Below are positions 34,764-45,755 of a stretch of 64,000 bases of DNA, piece by piece. A model generated the notes under the pieces. It saw only the letters and a list, made by a program, of their open reading frames with translations, did not search any database and was not told the origin of the DNA. The DNA is taken from contig JABELC010000016.1 in NCBI GenBank assembly GCA_028455995.1, forward strand, positions 186,001-250,000, in the 5' to 3' direction. Position numbers and translations under genes: made by a program. The stretch comes from Scleromitrula shiraiana. Its lineage: Eukaryota; Ascomycota; Leotiomycetes; Helotiales; Sclerotiniaceae. Within the stretch, counting starts at the first letter, position 1; every line of letters begins with the position of its first letter.

Positions 34764-36670
34764 ATTGTTGTATATGACAATTTCGTGAGGCGAGGTAAGG
34801 TAAAAGTCGATGTGTAAAAGGTGATGCAGATAGATAGATAGATGTCTTTGTAGTTAAATAGCAAACTGATGGTACGGGGAATTTAAAGAAAGAAGAAAAC
34901 GGTTCTGGAGTTAAGAAAGTAGAGATATTTATATTACTGATGGATACTATTTATGGGCATGTTTACATCCCCGTAGATGATAGACGACATCAACTAAACT
35001 GTATTCACAATACGAGATTCGTACTTGCTATTTTCAGTATAGGCGTTTGAGATTCACTTTTGTATTATTCACTATTTTCGCCTAGTGCGGTAGATTCTCT
35101 CAATGTCATTTTCTTCATCTGCTGTCAATCTGATACCTGCAACTTTGCGTCATGGTATTTTATATAGTTAAGGTATTACGGGGATTGCTACAGGAGGAAA
35201 ATGTGTTTATGAGAATATCGGGGCTATGCTATGGCTAGACTTGATAGATTTGGCGGGTTAATTTTATTTAATTTTCTTTTCATATAAATCTTTCTAAGGT
35301 GAAATTAATTCATATGTTTCTTTAGGAGGAATGCGGGAGGGGTAAAGAAGAATTGTTATGATGAGATGATTTGGGTGAAGGTGGACTGTATATATGTTTT
35401 CCCATATGATTTTTTATGAACTATAGTAATCTAGTGAAAGGGGGGGGGACAATCATACTGGCATATAATTGCATGCCTTAGTCTACCGAGCTAGTGTTTG
35501 TGGTAAGGAAGGGGGGTGGATCATCTGAAATTTTGTTGCACATCTCACTTAGGAATGACGCAACACCACGCATTATAAACGGGCGTAGATCGATATGATA
35601 TGCACTGCAAACTATTTCACGATTCAACAACCTCCTGCTGATGCCTAGCACAAACATAAAGGAGAGGCAACTTTGCCTTAAGAGCGATGAATGATGATTT
35701 TCATCTCAATCAGGGATATAATGTCCCTAATCTCAAAGTGATCTATGAGTATAATGGGGCAACATGTGGAACTCGATGGGCCGGGATAGCTTTAAACCGA
35801 AGGTTGTAAATGCAGACAAGATGATATGAAGAATTTTTTGGACACTGCTTTTTCGTAAATCCATGACTTGTGGATAATCCAGAATTCTTCGAATATTAAT
35901 TCGGCTCTAAACAATGACTTTGTTCAGGGCATGGAGTAATATCTGAACTTTAGGATAGCATTGAGTGTTCAAAACATTAGAACTACACTCGATAGGTTTA
36001 TGTCATAGATTATGATATCTCATTTGATGCAGAAACCAGTTCTCGTATCGAGTAGTTGGTGACTGAAATGCTTAAGCTCGAATGTCGTCCTTATTGTCGT
36101 CCAGACCTTTGTACAACATGCCGTTGGTATGGAAGGAGCGATTCGCTTGGGTGTTCAGATAAGGATCCATTCTATCTGTATATAGAACTTTACCCAATCC
36201 ACGCCATACTATACCATACCTGCAACATCTGGGTCCCCTACGCAGGGATAGTGACGGCGTATATGGATTGCGAATAGTAGCATACAGTGATCGAACCTTT
36301 ACTCCACCACCAGCTTGCAATACGACCTCGACATGTACTCCTACACTTGATACGACACCTCGACGCTAGCAGGCAGTGTATCTTCATTTTTGACCCCCAC
36401 CCTAAAGTCCGCACTCTATATAGTAAAACAAATGGAACGTATACTATCCTCGGCATTCACATGATGGTGGATGTTTTAAAAAGAATACAGAACAACCTGG
36501 GATGCCATTCAACACCCCACCAAAACTGTCACTCACCGCCTTGATCCCACCACCAAAGTTCTGCCAATATTAAAATAAAACCAATCTTCCACCACCTCAA
36601 CAAAAGATATCGAGCGAGTCAAAAGAAGTCAACAAGTAACCATCCATATATGCAAAAAGCAAAAAGAGAT
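34764..36670. other. Gene-free interval of 1.9 kb
   Basis: Upstream of the RBR gene. Contains a run of nine G near 35440. Plus/minus open frames of 70-85 codons near 36056-36544 overlap each other on both strands, and no domain is visible. Two A5 runs at 36655-36666 sit just past the tRNA 3' end and would act as Pol III terminators (T-runs on the transcribed strand). Confidence 0.6.
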
Positions 36671-36769
36671 TGATCAGAGTGGGACTCGAACCCACGCCAC
36701 TTTCGTGACCAGGAGATAATGTTAAGATAAACCTTAACCTGGCGCCATAACCAACTCGGCCATCTGACC
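36671..36769 (-). tRNA. tRNA-Leu (AAG) with intron
   Basis: On the minus strand, acceptor stem GGTCAGA pairs with TCTGATC, followed by discriminator A. The D-arm is GGCCGAGTTGGTTATGGC. Anticodon stem CCAGG/CCTGG encloses loop TTAAGG-T, giving anticodon AAG, with an intron of about 17 nt after position 37. A long variable arm (TCACGAAAGTGG) marks a class II Leu tRNA. The T-arm GGGTTCGAGTCCC is perfect. The 3' CCA is not encoded, as expected for a eukaryote. Confidence 0.93.
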
Positions 36770-37796
36770 TACTATTTTATGCAATGTTATTTTTTATTTA
36801 AAAATATAAAGACAAAACCTTTATAAAGAATTTTTTTTGATTGAAAAATTAAACTATCCTATGCTTGTTAAGTAATTTTTTCTATGTTGGGGCGGGGAGA
36901 TGTGGGGTAGTTAACCGAGGTGTAACCCAGTTGAATTAGCTGGGATTAGCCTTCCGCCTCAATTTGCTATTTCTCAACATCATAAGTAGCATCTCTAACC
37001 ATCACTCATTGCCATTAGAGAATATCCTCATTGCTACGAATATTTTCACCAAGTCTAGCACATCAAGTGTTCAACTGAAGCTTTGTAAAGTTGAAATGAT
37101 GTATCTCATCCGAGTAGTCCGGAGTTTTAAACCCAATTCTCAATGTTCCAGTGGCCATTAACACTTCTTTTCATTCTACATATTATCTATGGAGTTCATT
37201 TAATCTTCGTATTCAATCTCCAATTACGTGCGTACTTCATATCACATCTTGTCTCAATTTTATAGACATTGATTTGTAGAGAAGATTGAAATGTTGCGGT
37301 CTGTTTGCGACCAATACACACCCTTGTTAGGGGACCACAGACAACATTTATACAACATGACATCTGTCTCTCTCCACTCTATCAAATCAGGTTCTCCAAA
37401 AGAATAGAATAAATTGTACTACCACTCCATCAGAAGGAAACTTCTATCATGTTTTTTCCGCTATGTCAGACACCCTACCTCGTAATCATGGTGTACCAAG
37501 ATATCTTTGAGTGAATCTCACTTTGGAGTGCATGGTCAAATTGAGTGGTTGAAGATCTCGTGTTGATAATTTCCAATATTACGATACGCAGATGTGTCTC
37601 AATATGCTCTGTTCAAACTCTCCATACACGACAGGACTTTACCACATAACTACGAATTTATAACAACACTGGAATATAAAGGCCGCATAAGGATTTTCTT
37701 GCAATTAGTATTGGCGATCAAACACTATTGAATAGGATCACTATTGACTTCCTCAGAGCATAGTTTACTAAGATTCCTAAACTCAAACTTGTCAAT
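36770..37796. other. Gene-free interval
   Basis: AT-rich upstream of the tRNA. Nothing recognisable down to the broken dehydrogenase. Confidence 0.55.
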
Positions 37797-38778
37797 CTTT
37801 CAAAGAGTACCGTTTTAATTACGGGCGCAAACGGTGGCTTGAGATTAGAAGCCGCTCGTGAAATTCTTCTTTCCAAACCAGAACGTCAAATCCTTGCCGT
37901 GCGCGATATTAAGAAAGGCAATATTGCAAAGAAAGAGCTAGAAAATCGAACCACATCAAGCATTCAAATTGATGTACGTAAGTTGGATCATTCGAGCTTT
38001 CGTTCCGTTCAGAATTTTGTCAAAGAACTTGAGGGTCAACGCGTTGACATAGCAATTTTGAATGCAGGTACGAAGCACTTTGATGTCGCATTTGATGACT
38101 CGGACTAACAATAATTTATAGGAACATGGAACACACATTTTACAACTACCAAAGACGGTTATGAGGGTAACTTGCAGGTTGATACTCTGGCTCCTACATT
38201 GCTCTCCTTGTTGCTCCTTCCGAACCTCCGCGTTGCGGCATCTACCCCGCGTCCTGCCGAAGCTCCTCAACCTCATTTGAGCATTGTTTCTAGCGGTCTG
38301 GCCAAACTGCCCGAAAAAGACCTTCCACAAGGTGAAATATTGGCAGTCCTTAATGATGCAAGCCACTATACGCAGTTGGACTGCTATCATGTAACCAAAG
38401 TAATCAGCCTGTTGTGGACTAAAGAGCTCTCAAAAAGAATACCAAGCTCGGAAGATATCATTAACGCACCAAACATGGGATTATGTAAGACTGGACTCAT
38501 GAGCCAAACTTCTGAGATCATGAGGTTTATCGTCAAGCTTACGATGATTTTATTTGGCAGGTCGGCTCCAGATGGCGCTCGATGCTTGGTTGATGCATGT
38601 TTTGGGAGCACAGGAGACACGTGGAAAATATTTGAGTGAGATAAAAATCAAGCCCGAGTCAGAGCTTGTTCGTAGTAGGCAAGGAGAAGAGCTAGGAGAG
38701 AAATTGTGGAAGGAGATCATGGATGTTTTTGCTCGACATGGATTAGCTGTTCAGGGTAGCCTTTCCTGTAATGCGTGA
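37797..38778 (+). pseudogene. Damaged short-chain dehydrogenase/reductase
   Basis: The SDR core reads STVLITGANGGLRLEAAREIL, then AVRDIKKGN, then VDIAILNAGTWNTHFTTTKDGYE after removal of a GTACGA/TTATAG intron (about 38068-38121). LSIVSSGLAKLP and the YxxxK active site (CYHVTK) follow. Three defects are visible. There is no start codon in frame upstream. The cofactor loop TGxxxGxG has Arg for the last Gly (AGA where GGA is expected). A frameshift near 38594 splits CLVDA from LGAQETRGKYLSEIK. An upstream coding exon might rescue the start but not the frameshift. Family members act in secondary metabolism beside P450s, and an intact P450 follows 520 bp later. Confidence 0.75.
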
Positions 38779-39299
38779 CCTAGAACATTGTTGGTCGTCC
38801 TCTTTTTACAATTTGCCTCTGGATATAAATAATTTACGCTTTATCATTCTTTCTTTAAATGTGACTTTGATGCTGAATAATTTCGAGACCGAAAGGATTC
38901 CCAACCACAACAAGATAAATCATAGCTAGTATCTACACAAGCATTCATTATCATGTTTCATTTTACTCAAAACAAGGAATGAATGGGAACAACACTTTGA
39001 ACCGGTTCCACCCACAAACTTATTGAGTAGCAGATATAGTCTATCAGGGCCGAGCTGTCAGCTGCAGTGGCAGTTGGTGAATCAGTTGGTTTTGTCTGTC
39101 AATCAGTCGACCAATTACCTAATCAACAAAATCTATAGATGTGTTGGACTAAAGGTAAAGTACAAATAATACCTTTATTAACTCCCCTTGCGAAACATAT
39201 GATTACCAACAAGTTTTTTCGATCTTATTCATCAATCAATCTGACTCTCGATAATCACAAATCTACTCCGTTGCTGCCAGAGGCATCTTTTTCGGAAAA
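38779..39299. other. Intergenic, upstream of P450
   Basis: No coding pattern. Contains the promoter of the P450 gene and several CAGTTGGT/CAATCAGT-like short motifs near 39085-39120. Confidence 0.5.
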
Positions 39300-41192
39300 A
39301 TGACGATTGACTTAGAGTTTTCCAACATCCTGCTGCTTATTTGTTTGCTTGTAAGTCAAATCTGACCTCCATGCCATCAGGCTAACTAAAATTAAGTACC
39401 CGACTTGCTATTTGATTATTGGTTTATACAACATCACATTTCATCCTCTTGCAAAAATCCCCGGACCCAAACTACGTGGGGCCTTTCACTTTCCAGCGTA
39501 CTGGGGTAAGTAGTTCTCCTCCTTCATCAATTTTCTCTCTCGTTTGAGAAGTCTGCTTGCCTACCTGATCAACCGAAATTCACAGAAATATGTACTGGTG
39601 ACGGAGCGTCAAATATAAAGGAGTTGCATGATCTTTACGGACATACCGTCCGAGTATCTCCCGCGACGGTGTCATTCAATAATGCTGAAGCATGGCAAGG
39701 TACGAACTTTCAAATATCCTGAGTGAGAATTAATTCTTATATTTCCATTTAGAAATCTATGGACAAAGACATGGAAAGAAGCCTATCCCGAAAGATAAAG
39801 AGGTATATTTCTCTGGGAATGATGGAGTCGCAGACATTATTTGTAAGTTTGCACTACATGGGTTGCCTGAAAGTAGCTTACCCAGACAGCATCCAATGAC
39901 TTGGACCACGCTCGAATCAGACGAGCACTAAGCCATGCCTTTTCCGAAGCCTCTCTTCGCGAACAAGAGCCTCTGATTAATGGGTATTTCAACCTTATGA
40001 TACAGAAACTCTACGAGCAGATCGAGAGTTCCTCAAAAGGCAAAGTGAATATTGTCCGGTTCTTCAATTTTACAACATTTGATTTGATTGGAGATTTGTG
40101 CTTCGCGGAGTCTTTTGATGCTCTAAAAACCCAAGAGTACAACGCCTGGATTGCGAACATCTTCAAAGGTCTTAAGTTTGCACGCCTGTTTCGCGTTATG
40201 CGTGCGTACCCACTGCTTGGAATGCCAATTTTGATCATGTTAGCGTTGTTTTCAGGGCTTCAGAAGGCGAGGCAAAAACATCTGCAATATACACAAGACA
40301 AAACTGCTCGTCGTCTGGATACTATCACTGACAGGCGTGACTTTATGAGGTTCGAGGCTTTCTAAGGTACTACAGAAAAGTTAGCAATGCTGACTCCTGC
40401 TCCAACAATCAGTTATATTCTTCGCCATAACGATGAAAAAGGGATGACTCGAGCTGAGATCATGAAAACCACTGGCACACTTATCATAGCGGGGAGCGAA
40501 ACTACTGCTACGCTACTGAGTGGGGCCCTTTTCCATCTCCTGAAGAATCCTTCTAGTATGGAAACTCTCGTCCAAGAAATCCGTACAGCGTTCCCAAAAT
40601 CGGCCGACATGAAATTTGTGAAACTTGCCAGCCTTCAATATCTGAATGGCTGTCTGCAAGAAGCCTTGCGTATGTACCCGCCTGTTCCAGGGGTGCTGCC
40701 CCGAAGAACACAACCAGGGGGAGTTTTCATTAATGATTACTTTATCCCCGAAGATGTGAGTAGTTTGGTATCTGTGCAAATAGATTCGAACTAACCATAT
40801 ATCTAGGTATCAGTTGGTGTTCACCAATGGAGTGCATATCGCTCTGCTGCCAATTTTGCACTTCCCGATCAGTTTTTGCCAGAAAGGTGGCTCGATGATA
40901 GCATGCATGATCCACGTTTTGCATCAGATAAACGTGGGGTGGTACAACCATTTTCCGTTGGCCCTCGAGATTGCTTGGGACAGGTATGCGAAGTATATTG
41001 CTGTGTTGGAGATTTTGATGACTAACTGTCAATTAGCATCTTGCAATGGCAGAGATGCGAGCCATTCTCGCGCGTCTCTTGTGGCATTTTGATATCAGTC
41101 TGTGTGAGGAGAGTCTAAATTGGGACAAACAGAAGATGTTCATTTTGTGGGAGAAACCAGATTTAATGGTTAAATTAAAGCCGAGAGTATGA
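39300..41192 (+). CDS. Cytochrome P450 monooxygenase (CYP65-like)
   Basis: Model: eight exons 39300-39350, 39397-39505, 39586-39699, 39753-39842, 39890-40349, 40413-40755, 40807-40983 and 41037-41192, giving 499 residues; introns are 46-80 nt. An N-terminal hydrophobic anchor (NILLLICLL, then PTCYLIIGLY) is followed by the Pro-rich hinge IPGPKLRG. Later come the I-helix AGSETTAT, the K-helix EALR, PERW, and the haem loop FSVGPRDCLG with the iron-ligand Cys at about 445. All catalytic motifs are present and all exons join in frame, so it looks functional. Style resembles fungal CYP65-type enzymes (isotrichodermin C-15 hydroxylase-like). The substrate is unknown. It should be in the ER and use a CPR partner. 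Confidence 0.92.
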
Positions 41193-42153
41193 TGGGACGT
41201 GTTCATGGAAATTGGAGATCGGGATTCGAGAGCGGATTACTAATATACGGCAAACGATCCAAGAAGGTATGCACTTGAACATCTTCAATAGTCTTTCTTT
41301 TCAATAGGATATCTAATACCATCTAATATTTCCCCCCTTGAATACAACAATGAATACTTTTTTTAAGTAGAAATAATAATGTAGCACACAACAATATCTC
41401 ACCAAAGTTTCACTCTGATTTCTCTCTTCACACTGAATCCACCAAGGATCTTGATTTGTTACTCGGCATTCTTGTATTCACATGTCAGTAAGTAATAGGA
41501 TCATTCTAGTAAATGTTCAATTTCTTTTCCTCACTCTAATATTTGATTTCTAAATTGGCATTTGAGGCTCTCTAAAAGAAAACCATCCTGCCTTCCAGCC
41601 TTACCATGCATTGCATCCAAGAGGTGTTACAGTTATACAGTCTCATCTAGAAATTCTCCTAACTGCTATGATTGCGACCAGGCTCTACAAGAAAAGGTGA
41701 CCTGCCTTCCAGCCTTTCTATGCATTGAATCCAAGTAAAAATCACCGTCTTGTTCAGTAACCATCTGAGTTGCCATGATGTCGTACGGGAAACAGAATTT
41801 CCTTCAAATTCAATCAATAATAGGTTAGCGGGAATGTGCATGCGTATGAGGACGCAGTCGATAAAGGACTTAAATATGCAAATTTAGCATACTCTCTCAT
41901 TGAGGCTGTGAAGACGGCGTGTAGTACGGCATATATTCCTGAGCAAGTTTGTGATGCGTCAAGTAATATAGCCTAGGCAGCCTACCATGAATTAATAAAT
42001 AGTCGGTGAGTCGATCTGTAGTGTTTCAATGTGTTTTGTACGAGCCCATGTCTATCTAAGCACAATTCCCCTTAACTTTTTTACTTCCTTTTCCCAATCC
42101 TAAATCATCAAAATTCATAGTTCAGTGACTTCGTACTAAGAGTTGTAACCAGA
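41193..42153. other. Intergenic region with a duplicated 35-bp segment
   Basis: No gene seen. The duplicated segment is listed separately. Confidence 0.55.
41587..41735. repeat. Direct repeat, two copies 114 bp apart
   Basis: Copies at 41587-41621 and 41701-41735 share CCTGCCTTCCAGCCTT, then C/T-ATGCATTG, then ATCCAAG, differing at about four bases. It could be a small duplication or binding-site pair. Confidence 0.8.
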
Positions 42154-43463
42154 ATGTCAGACAGACAAATCATCAACAATAGAGGGTGTACAGTGTTGTT
42201 CGATCCCAAGAATGCTATAGCTGAGTAAGTTCTACGCGTGTTTCATCAGGCTATTTCTAACAATCACAAGTATTGTTTTCATTCATGGCCTCGGAGGACA
42301 TCCGTATGATACATGGACATTCAAATCAAGGAAAAGGGCACATGAGTCTACACAAGATGACCCAGCAAGTCCATCAAAGCTTCGAAAACTCCCTATCGTG
42401 AATTGGTTCACTCAAATTCTCTACAAGGGACAGTCAGATAGCTCCGTTGACCCTGAGTCTACAGCTTCAAGTGCAGGGCGGAAAACTATTTCTGAAGTAC
42501 AGAAAGATGTCTCTAATCTTTCCAAGGATGTATATTGGCCGCAAGATCTTCTGCCCGAGGATATTAAAAATGCTAGGATAATCACTTGTGGTTATGATTC
42601 AATCATAACGAAAGGTTTCGAAGCTGTAGACCAGGGGGGAATATTTGACCACTCGCGCTATTTGCTTTCGGCTTATCAACGAGAAAGAAAACTACACCGA
42701 CCCGTTATTTTTGTGGTTCACTCTCTTGGGGGGATTATTCTGAAGGAGGTAAGTCAATTGTTAATATAACCATTCTAGGGAGGTTCTGAACCAATTTTCA
42801 ATATTAGATGCTTCGACGCTCCGAACTAGACGAAGACGCCGCATTCAATGACATCATAGATTCTACCAAAGGAATAGTCTTCTTAGGCACCCCTCATCGA
42901 GGTAGCGAAAATATGGCTGGGTATGTTGATGCATTGTGTAGGGTTACGGGGGCTTTATCCGGACAGGAGTCAAATGACAAGATAATCAAAGCCTTACAAA
43001 ACAAAAGTGTAGATCTTGAGGTTGGTCGGGAGTGGTTCACGAAGCAGTGGAATCAGAGAAACTTCAAAGTCAAAACATTTCAAGAAGGCCACGGCATGTC
43101 AGGGTTCAAGGTTGGACCTGCAAATCAAAAGGTAAATCAATCTTCCCTTGCAAACAAAATGCATCGTTAATTTCAATTGATCTCCCGTTGGTAGATTGTA
43201 CCCGATTCATCATCTTGCTTGGATGATCTAAGAGAGCGAAAAGAAATGATAGCCAGCAATCACATAGAAATGACCAAATATAGCTCAAGAAAAGACTCAA
43301 ACTATATGAGTGTTTCAAACGAAATAAAGAAGATGGTTGACTCTAATGGTGAGTAATACAATGTGGTTCCCACGCAATCCTTTTTGAGAATTTATCAACT
43401 GACTACCTATCAACAGAACAACCCCGCACTGTTGTCCTTAAAAAGACAGGAAGAAACAAATAG
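42154..43463 (+). CDS. SesB-like alpha/beta hydrolase
   Basis: Model: exons 42154-42224, 42271-42748, 42808-43131, 43195-43348 and 43417-43463, giving 357 residues; every intron has a GTAAGT/GTAAAT/GTGAGT donor. Motifs: oxyanion strand IVFIHGLGGHPYDTW, nucleophile elbow VVHSLGG (Ser about 175; the usual first Gly is Val), and GIVFLGTPHRGS. This is the lipase-like domain that commonly sits at the N-terminus of fungal NLR proteins (SesB type). Here it ends with a short tail and a stop, with no NB-ARC/NACHT. Broken ankyrin sequence starts 260 bp downstream. Either an NLR lost its middle or this is a free-standing hydrolase. The substrate (probably a lipid ester) is unknown. Confidence 0.82.
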
Positions 43464-43718
43464 CTCACCTAATCCGACATGAGGTGCATTTTATACTAGA
43501 TGATACTTGGGATACTTATTTTCATGTGAATCCTCGTACCTTTTCCATTATTTATCATTCAATGCAGAGACTCCAGAGCTCTACAGGGTGGCAGACAGTG
43601 GCAGTAAATTAAACTAGCCTGACTCTTGTGGGTTGACTTTGCTTCTCCTGGCTGTTCGAAGGAGATTATACTGCCTCATAGCAATTAAAATATAAGCCAT
43701 GGTCACAGTACGAACGTA

Positions 43719-44251
43719 ATGAATACCTCCAGTTCCAATCCACTACACATTGCAGTCATGGAACAATGGCATGAAGGTATACATCTTCTCATAAATAATG
43801 ATGCAAGTATCCACATGGGGATTTCGGATGTAAATACTATATTGCATTATGCAATAGCACAAGTTTACCTAAAGAAATTGATTGTTTCGTCAGAAATTGC
43901 GCTCAAGTAGATGTGCGCGATCGCAATGGAGATGCTGCAATCTATACTCTTTGCTCGAGGGCCTTCTATAACAACGTTGCAGAAGCAATACCAGGTCACT
44001 CAAGACAGGAGCCAGAAGCGGAGACTTTTGCATATAGTCAGGTTATGACTAGTGAATTTCGTATCGATGCTATAATGGAATTTATTTGCAAATTCGATGA
44101 AGATATAGGGGAGGGTAATAGGCGGACGGCTTTACACCTGGCCCTCGTCCTACCGATATGTGATAGTTGTGACCTATCCGAGGCAATACTGAAAGCGTAT
44201 ATTCTGGTCGCAGTGAGCTTCCAAGCCGGGCATAATGATAGTAGCGACTAA
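43719..44251 (+). pseudogene. Ankyrin-repeat remnant of an NLR
   Basis: Two frames carry ankyrin-like units: NPLHIAVMEQWHEGIHLLINNDASIHM, then (after a frameshift near 43885) VDVRDRNGDAAIYTLCSRAF, and NRRTALHLALVL near 44120. No start, NACHT or continuation is visible. Position and orientation suggest it was once the C-terminal part of the SesB-like gene just upstream. Confidence 0.6.
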
Positions 44252-45755
44252 TTCCTGTTGAATCTCTGAAAATCTCGCGATGATTTGGAGGGTTTGAAAC
44301 AGATTGCAAGGAAAGGCATTTTTCGTTGGAGATGATACAAGCGTTCAGAGACCGAACGATATATCATCCCGTTTCGGACCTCTCATAATGAAAGTTTATG
44401 GAATCAAGGACTAATTCCTATTCCAGTCTGCAAGCAATTTGATAACTCCTCCGATTGAAAATTTATACTGTCCACGAGGTTTTGCTAGATGCCAGCGTGG
44501 TAGTCCTACTTGTGTTTAAGGAGTTTTGATCTTTCCAACAATAATACTACCGGTGCTTTAAGTACTGCCCAAGAAACTGTTAATCGATTATTCCTTGATC
44601 TTCATTGATCTTCAAGGATTGCTAGACGTATTCTCAGCACATGGATAAGACAATTTCATCATGGCATGATATCGATCATATATATGCTCTTGCCCGTTTT
44701 TGAATTCTCCCTCATACAAATACCGAACGGTAGATTTTTGACTCGAAAGTTTGCAACATAGTACCTTTCACACAAAGTCAATATTCTACTTCCGTACATT
44801 TCTTCCATTCATCCCCCATTTATATAAATGGAACAAATTTCTTACAATCTTATCATTCTCGCAAGGATACAAATCCTTCGATCACACAGCGCACGGCCCG
44901 CCATGAGAAACACTGCTGCTACTGCTGCGCCTTTTAACACACCAACATTGCTGCATTTGTGTTGAACTTATTTAGAACATTTATTCCAATTACTATTTAT
45001 CGAAATAATCATCGTTAGAATATGTGAGTGGAGGCGTTGATCGATTTGGGGTGTCGTTTGTTTGACTCGGCGGCTCCTGTGTTACTGTACCTGTAAGGCT
45101 GGAGAAAGTTGCCTCCATGAGATTTAAGATGCACAATCTTTTAGTGAAAGTTTTTTCTGTGCACCAGAGCAACTCCAATCGGTGAAAAATCAATCAAGAA
45201 TGTGAGTGAAGTCAAGGTGGCGATCAAACGTTTGTGGTGTACCTCTAAGCACCTCATCTCATCTTATCACGGCCAGGCCAGGGTACGAACCAATATCTCG
45301 GAAAACCAACCGTGCCGCCCGGTCAAAATGGATCTGATTACATACAACACATTCGGTGAGAATTTGTTGTATTGCATGAACAAACAGAAATATTCTGCCC
45401 CTGGAAAAGAGAAAGGATTTCTATAGTTTAATTCGAAGAAGGCGCAGTTCATCGATTCGGGTCGGGTCGGTGCATGTTATGTTGGGTTACAACATGAGGG
45501 AATCGATTTTGTTTGATCCTTCGTACTGTGCCGGATATACACAGATTCTACTGTTTTATGATGGGGTACCTACATAAAAGTACAACATACATAAAGGGGC
45601 CATAATAATTGTGAGGCTCCGCTAAAGTACCAGCATATAGATTATGGTCCAGGCCCGGGAAGGAATGGATAAGGTCGAGCGGTCTCTGTTCATCCTTTCG
45701 ATTTTATCTTCTCATAATCATCTATCATTTGAATAGTTCTTCTGCCGTTGGTAAG
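44252..45755. other. Gene-free interval of 1.5 kb
   Basis: No domain-bearing frame. Small frames at 44993-45193 (minus) and 45202-45426 (plus) have no support. The right end is the promoter of the GPI-anchored protein gene. Confidence 0.55.

Noticed and set aside
36056..36544. Overlapping frames on both strands upstream of the tRNA
   Set aside because: Mutually antisense, no domain, no introns that extend them.
39300..41192. P450 considered as a pseudogene because of a stop after RRDFM-RFEAF
   Set aside because: A 63-nt intron (40350-40412, GTTCGA to CAATCAG) removes the stop and restores DFMSYILRHND; all eight exons then join in frame.
44993..45426. Two 66-74 codon frames on opposite strands
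   Set aside because: No domain or conserved motif; likely chance frames in the promoter side of the GPI-protein gene.
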